Assembly: GCF_008831285.2 (NCBI RefSeq)
Contig: NC_045138.2
Coordinates: 13,900,571 to 13,964,570, forward strand
Direction of reading: 5' to 3'
DNA from: Nymphaea colorata
Taxonomy: Eukaryota; Streptophyta; Magnoliopsida; Nymphaeales; Nymphaeaceae
DNA: 64,000 bases
Shown here: piece after piece, positions 60,181 to 64,000 of the stretch
How positions within the stretch are numbered: position 1 is the first letter of the stretch
Layout: every line of letters starts with the position of its first letter
The notes under the pieces: generated by a model
The model's database searches: none
What the model was told of the DNA's origin: nothing
What the model saw: the letters and a program-made list of their open reading frames with translations, nothing else
Position numbers and translations under genes: made by a program

Positions 60181-60555
60181 TAAGCGGTGGTATCACAATT
60201 GAATGGTGCCCGTCCACTCAAAAGGTATCTTCCATTAGAAAAAAATTTAAATAGTTTTAATTATAAGTAAAAAAGTATACCCCAAAAAAAGAAAAGATTG
60301 TTTTTCTTCAATAATTGAGGTTCTTCAAATACGCTTGCCAGAAAATCTGAAGACTATAAAACATGTCTACATCAATATAATTTATAAAACTTTGTTGCTT
60401 GTGTCGGTTTAAAAAGGTTAATTTACACGTGACTAAACGCTGATAAGTGTTGAACCATACGAATGGAAGAATGTATCTCCCCCACATTTCTTATTGGCCG
60501 CAACATGAAGAAGAACTGATGGGAGCTAGTGCACATTATGCAATGACGTGACATT
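60181..60555 (+). repeat. Promoter-like block, copy B
   Basis: Partner of 55547-55912. It keeps the G-box CACGTG (60426-60431) and the terminal TGACGTGACATT. The next bases, ACAAGAAAACGACGC, resemble a CACTA-transposon end (CACTACAAGAAAA), which may explain why homology stops here. Confidence 0.85.
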
Positions 60556-61379
60556 ACAAGAAAACGACGCTTTTTTTCAGATTTCATGGAATTGACTTGT
60601 AAATGAGTTACAACAAAGGCTACGCCAAGGTCAAGACCATTAAGTCCCCGGAATACATGTAATATGCAAAATTAGTTTCCAAAAATTTATTTTTAGGTTA
60701 ATCAATTCAAGTTTTTGAATTTAAAAGATGTGTTTGTTTACAATATAAAAAGTGCACCATCCAAAGTTTAACTTAAGGAACTTTTTATCCAATCTATTTT
60801 TATGTGAAACATTTGAAAACCTCAAAATTTAGTTTGTTCAGTTCAAAAGAACCTAGTGTTTACAAGAAGTGGGTTCCCCAAAAACAGATTTTGTCAAATG
60901 GTGACACAGGAGAAGCAACACTATAAGATTCTACGCGGCAAAATAATAACGAAAGACTGTTTTTTTGGACGCAGTTTCGCTGTCAACCAGCCTTTGTCTT
61001 TTAAAAAAACTGACATTTATGATTTTCTTGATTTGCTATCGACAGTTGTACATTAAAATAGTAGTTTACTGTCGCCTTCAGTTATAATTAAAATATGAGT
61101 CATATAAAAAATAAAATTATTTTTATTTTATAAAAAAGGAATCTGGACATTAATGTTCACCACATGTGACCACTTAGTTTGGTTTGGGGCTTCCTTTTGC
61201 ACAATTGTCAATAAAACTGGGCGGTGTATAAAAAATCAGAAACACAGAGCGCAGTTCTTAGGATTATAGACGAAACGGAAGGTCCGCAACCGAAATTTTC
61301 CCGCGAATAAACTCAAAAACAGGATCTCTCCTGTGTCCCGCTACAAAGACAACAATCCTGTAATCACAAGAAACAGGGT
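60556..61379. other. AT-rich spacer before leader copy 2
   Basis: No supported gene. It may include an eroded DNA transposon starting near 60551. A short frame at 60856-61056 is unrecognised. Confidence 0.45.
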
Positions 61380-62045
61380 TTCCCTCCCTCTCTCTCTTTC
61401 TCTATGATTGAGCTCACTTCTGTGAGAGAACTCTCTAGCATATTCTGGAATCTTGCCGAGTCCTTCCCGCCTTTTCTTCATCGACGGTGCTCGAGCATCC
61501 CGTCCGTATTCATCAGTCAGGCGAGGAGCAACTGCGGAATCGATCTCATCGGAACCACACTAGGCATCTTCTTCGCTTTCTCTGGGCCATCTTATTTTTG
61601 TTCCCAAGATTCTTTAGGTACCCTTGTTTTCTTTTCTTCCGTTCGGATATGTGTTCTTTTGGGTTGCTTTGAAATATTCTTTGGAATCGTGGTGAATTTG
61701 TAGTCTTGATTAGCTTGCTTCGGTCTCCTGAAGACGTGAGGTACGATTTCAAGTTTCAAGGTACTTGATTAAGTTTATGAACTTGAGAAATAGTTGAGTT
61801 CTTGATATTTGGGCTGTCTGTAGTGGAACAGGCAGTTTCCTTTTTTGATTTTCAATCAGCTGCTCAGTAACGATTTCTAGGAATTGAATTCGATCTTTCT
61901 CTTTCTCTTTCGAAGTTTTTTTTTTTGGTCCCGTAATGTCCATGTGAAGTGTTTGTTTCCGGTGTCAGATTTTATGAATCTTTGAGTTCTTTTCCAGTCA
62001 TTTTTTTATGGTTTTTTTCCCATCGCGTCGGTTATTTTCTCTTCC
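61380..62045 (+). repeat. Leader-exon block, copy 2 (nearest to the downstream gene)
   Basis: Partner of 59207-59848, with small insertions such as about 30 bases near 61595-61625. It starts with a CT-rich tract as many plant leaders do. Being nearest to the coding exons at 62648, it is the more likely working leader. Candidate donors are GAC|GTGAGG and GAG|GTACGA near 61735. Confidence 0.75.
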
Positions 62046-62647
62046 GTCTCTAACGTGAAAGAAAGTATTCCAGTTTCTTTAGTCGTTGCATTTTCCGTGT
62101 TTCTTTTGCGTGGACATTTTCGCGGTTGGTTTTCCTTCTGGAAGACGCTAGGTTTAATCGGAAGCGTATGCTTTTCTTTTTAAGTATTTTCTGATGCTAT
62201 CTTAGTGTTTCATATTTGCTGTCCTTTCATGGAAACGATTGAATTACGGCTGTTTCTCTGTTTATTTTGCATGGGTTAACTGAAACCCTCTCGATATTGA
62301 AACAATTGAATTACAGCTGTTTTCTCGTTTATTTGGTATGGCTAGTTAATTTTAAATCCTCTCGATCGATCTTTGACCGGTAGGTGCATAGAAAAAAAAG
62401 GGGGAGAAGGACAGCAGGAGGGGGATGAAAGGAAGATCAACGGTTCATTGAGGATCACGGCTAGGTTTTCGAACCTCACAGTAAACCGAGGCCTGAATCT
62501 TCACAACGGTGTGAAGATTCAGACGCTCGGACTGTGCACTTGGCCGAGTCAGACTTGTTTCTTTACCCCGACGAGCAACGGGGATCGAAGGGGCGCAAAA
62601 GATCCAGTGAAATTGGTTTCTGGAAGTAAGACTGAAGTTCCAAGGGT
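62046..62647 (+). other. Probable leader intron and second leader segment
   Basis: T-rich, intron-like DNA to about 62380, then a GC-richer stretch that is probably transcribed leader. An open frame covers 62373-62723 but shows no family motif and differs from the phased coding frame that starts at 62648. Confidence 0.45.
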
Positions 62648-63694
62648 ATGGAAGCAGGTGGAGCGTCTGTGGAAGCCAAGCGGAATGGAATTGTCGAAGC
62701 AAGTGAAAAATCAAGCGGTTTAGGCAGTGATCGTTTTGAAGTAGAAGGCAGTTTTGGCTCCGGCAGAGAGTCGGTGAAATCCTTTGTAACGGCAGGCAGC
62801 CAGTCATTCAATTCAACAAGTGGGTTCGTGAATTCATCAATAAGGGGATCATCACCGAAGGGTAAGTTGTTTGTTCAGTAGTAATGTTGTTGCCTTTGCG
62901 TTTTTTGTCAGAAGGGATAAGGATGTCTTTCCGTATTTCCATATCGTCAGAGGCACTGATGGAACTATCTGAATGGCCAGCGAAAAGACACGACAGCTAC
63001 TTTTGCTGTACACAGAGGTTGAATTATCATGGTGGTCCTTGAGTCCCACATCAAAGTTGATTTAACTGAAAAACAACGAGGACCAATAAGAGGAAAGGAT
63101 GCAACCCAAAAGAACTGGAAACTTCATGTTAAAAGACAAATTAAAGGAAAACATTAGGCTGTTAATAACGTGTGAAATAATGCTGTTCTTTTTTAACAAT
63201 GTGAAGAAGAGACATGGTACATGTCTGATATAGGTTTAAATAGGGATTTCTCCCTGTGATCAAGAAATTCTGTTTTTTCCCCTTCAATAGTGTTCAATGA
63301 GTAACAAATCCAATTAATGGGTTTCTTGATTATGGAATACATGTGTTGTGGTGTCGATCTTGGGATGACCTTCTGGAGCATCTCCTAACCAAAAAACTAT
63401 ATGATGTAATGTGAAAAATTATATTTAAAATACAAACGCATGTCTAGCATTCAAGATGAAGCACAAGAAATCTTAGTTATCAGTAATATATTCTTCTCTG
63501 AGGTGACTATAATTCATCAATTGATATTTATCTTTCAAGGCTTGGAGCACTGCAAAACAGCACCTGTAAGCTCTGTTCCGTCCAGAACATTACTGTCGGA
63601 TGCCCATGACTTTGCTCTATATAGGTCTAAGACAGAGAGAAGAGACCATCAGAGGCTCGATTTGAGACTAGACAGACTGCTAGAACGTGAAAAG
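62648..63694 (+). CDS. First coding exons of an unrecognised gene (runs off the window)
   Basis: Exon 62648-62861 ends CCGAAGG|GTAAGT and joins exon 63540-63694 in phase (G|GC). Together they give 122 residues from MEAGGASVEAK to LDRLLEREK, followed by a donor (AAAG|GTATGT). The first exon is Ser/Gly-rich and looks disordered (SSGLGSDRFEVEGSFGSG); the second is charged and helical at its end (KTERRDHQRLDLRLDRLLER). A further exon may begin at 63839 (LEFLKNKDG...). I do not recognise the protein. The phase match and good splice sites support a real gene whose remaining exons lie beyond 64000. Confidence 0.6.
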
Positions 63695-64000
63695 GTATGT
63701 TGCAGATATGGTACTTCCCCTTTAGCATCTGAATTACCACTGTGAGTGTGCATGTGCTTGACTACATGCATGTGCATGCCTTCACGAGTATGTGCAAGGC
63801 ACATGCAGTAGGGCATGTATGCATGTTTCTGTTGTTAGCTGGAATTTCTGAAGAACAAAGATGGGAGAGAATTCGAAGGTTCTTGCCTTTCAATGGTGGC
63901 ATGTCTGCACTGGCACTTGGAAGGATTTATGGCCCATTTACAACATCTTTTCTCTTTCGTATAGTAAATAATTGTTCAGGAATGCATAGATGAGATTGGT

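Noticed and set aside
62373-62723. 116-codon frame before the right-edge gene
   Set aside because: It is out of phase with the exon pair that splices cleanly and has no recognisable domain; treated as leader DNA.

Overview
This window is nuclear DNA of a flowering plant. The genes have GT-AG introns and belong to land-plant families: RAV-type AP2/B3 factors, PLS-class pentatricopeptide repeat (PPR) proteins, a group A bZIP, a GPI-anchored phytocyanin and a plant FAD monooxygenase. The intergenic DNA is AT-rich and full of AT, GA and GT microsatellites, hAT-type DNA transposons and small inverted-repeat elements. I cannot name the species from sequence alone. No LTR retroelement, rRNA, tRNA or CRISPR was recognised.

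Layout. 1-13.4 kb: two intronless RAV/TEMPRANILLO-like repressors on the + strand, about 10 kb apart, which share a promoter block and are clearly duplicates. 15.0-19.3 kb: a 4,252-bp hAT transposon with matching ends and a perfect 8-bp target duplication; it carries a piece of a class II CPD photolyase gene. 22-26 kb: a DYW-type PPR gene on the - strand with two tandem duplications in its 3' flank. 27.7-29.1 kb: a four-exon early-nodulin-like phytocyanin gene (-). 30.5-35.3 kb: a four-exon GBF4-like bZIP gene (-), including a 30-bp micro-exon. 43.4-48.4 kb: a five-exon FAD-dependent monooxygenase gene (+). 53.0-54.7 kb: an E-class PPR gene (+). 55.5-62.0 kb: a duplicated promoter-like block and a duplicated leader-exon block, separated by hAT relics and by a long hairpin with nearly identical arms. 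62.6 kb to the end: the first coding exons of an unrecognised gene that runs off the right edge.

The genes do not form a pathway and look like ordinary independent plant genes. The exon structures were worked out by hand from splice signals, reading phase and family motifs; phases close exactly for the bZIP, phytocyanin and monooxygenase genes. The most interesting features are the gene-fragment-carrying hAT element, the promoter/leader duplication with its hairpin, and the RAV pair with conserved upstream DNA.
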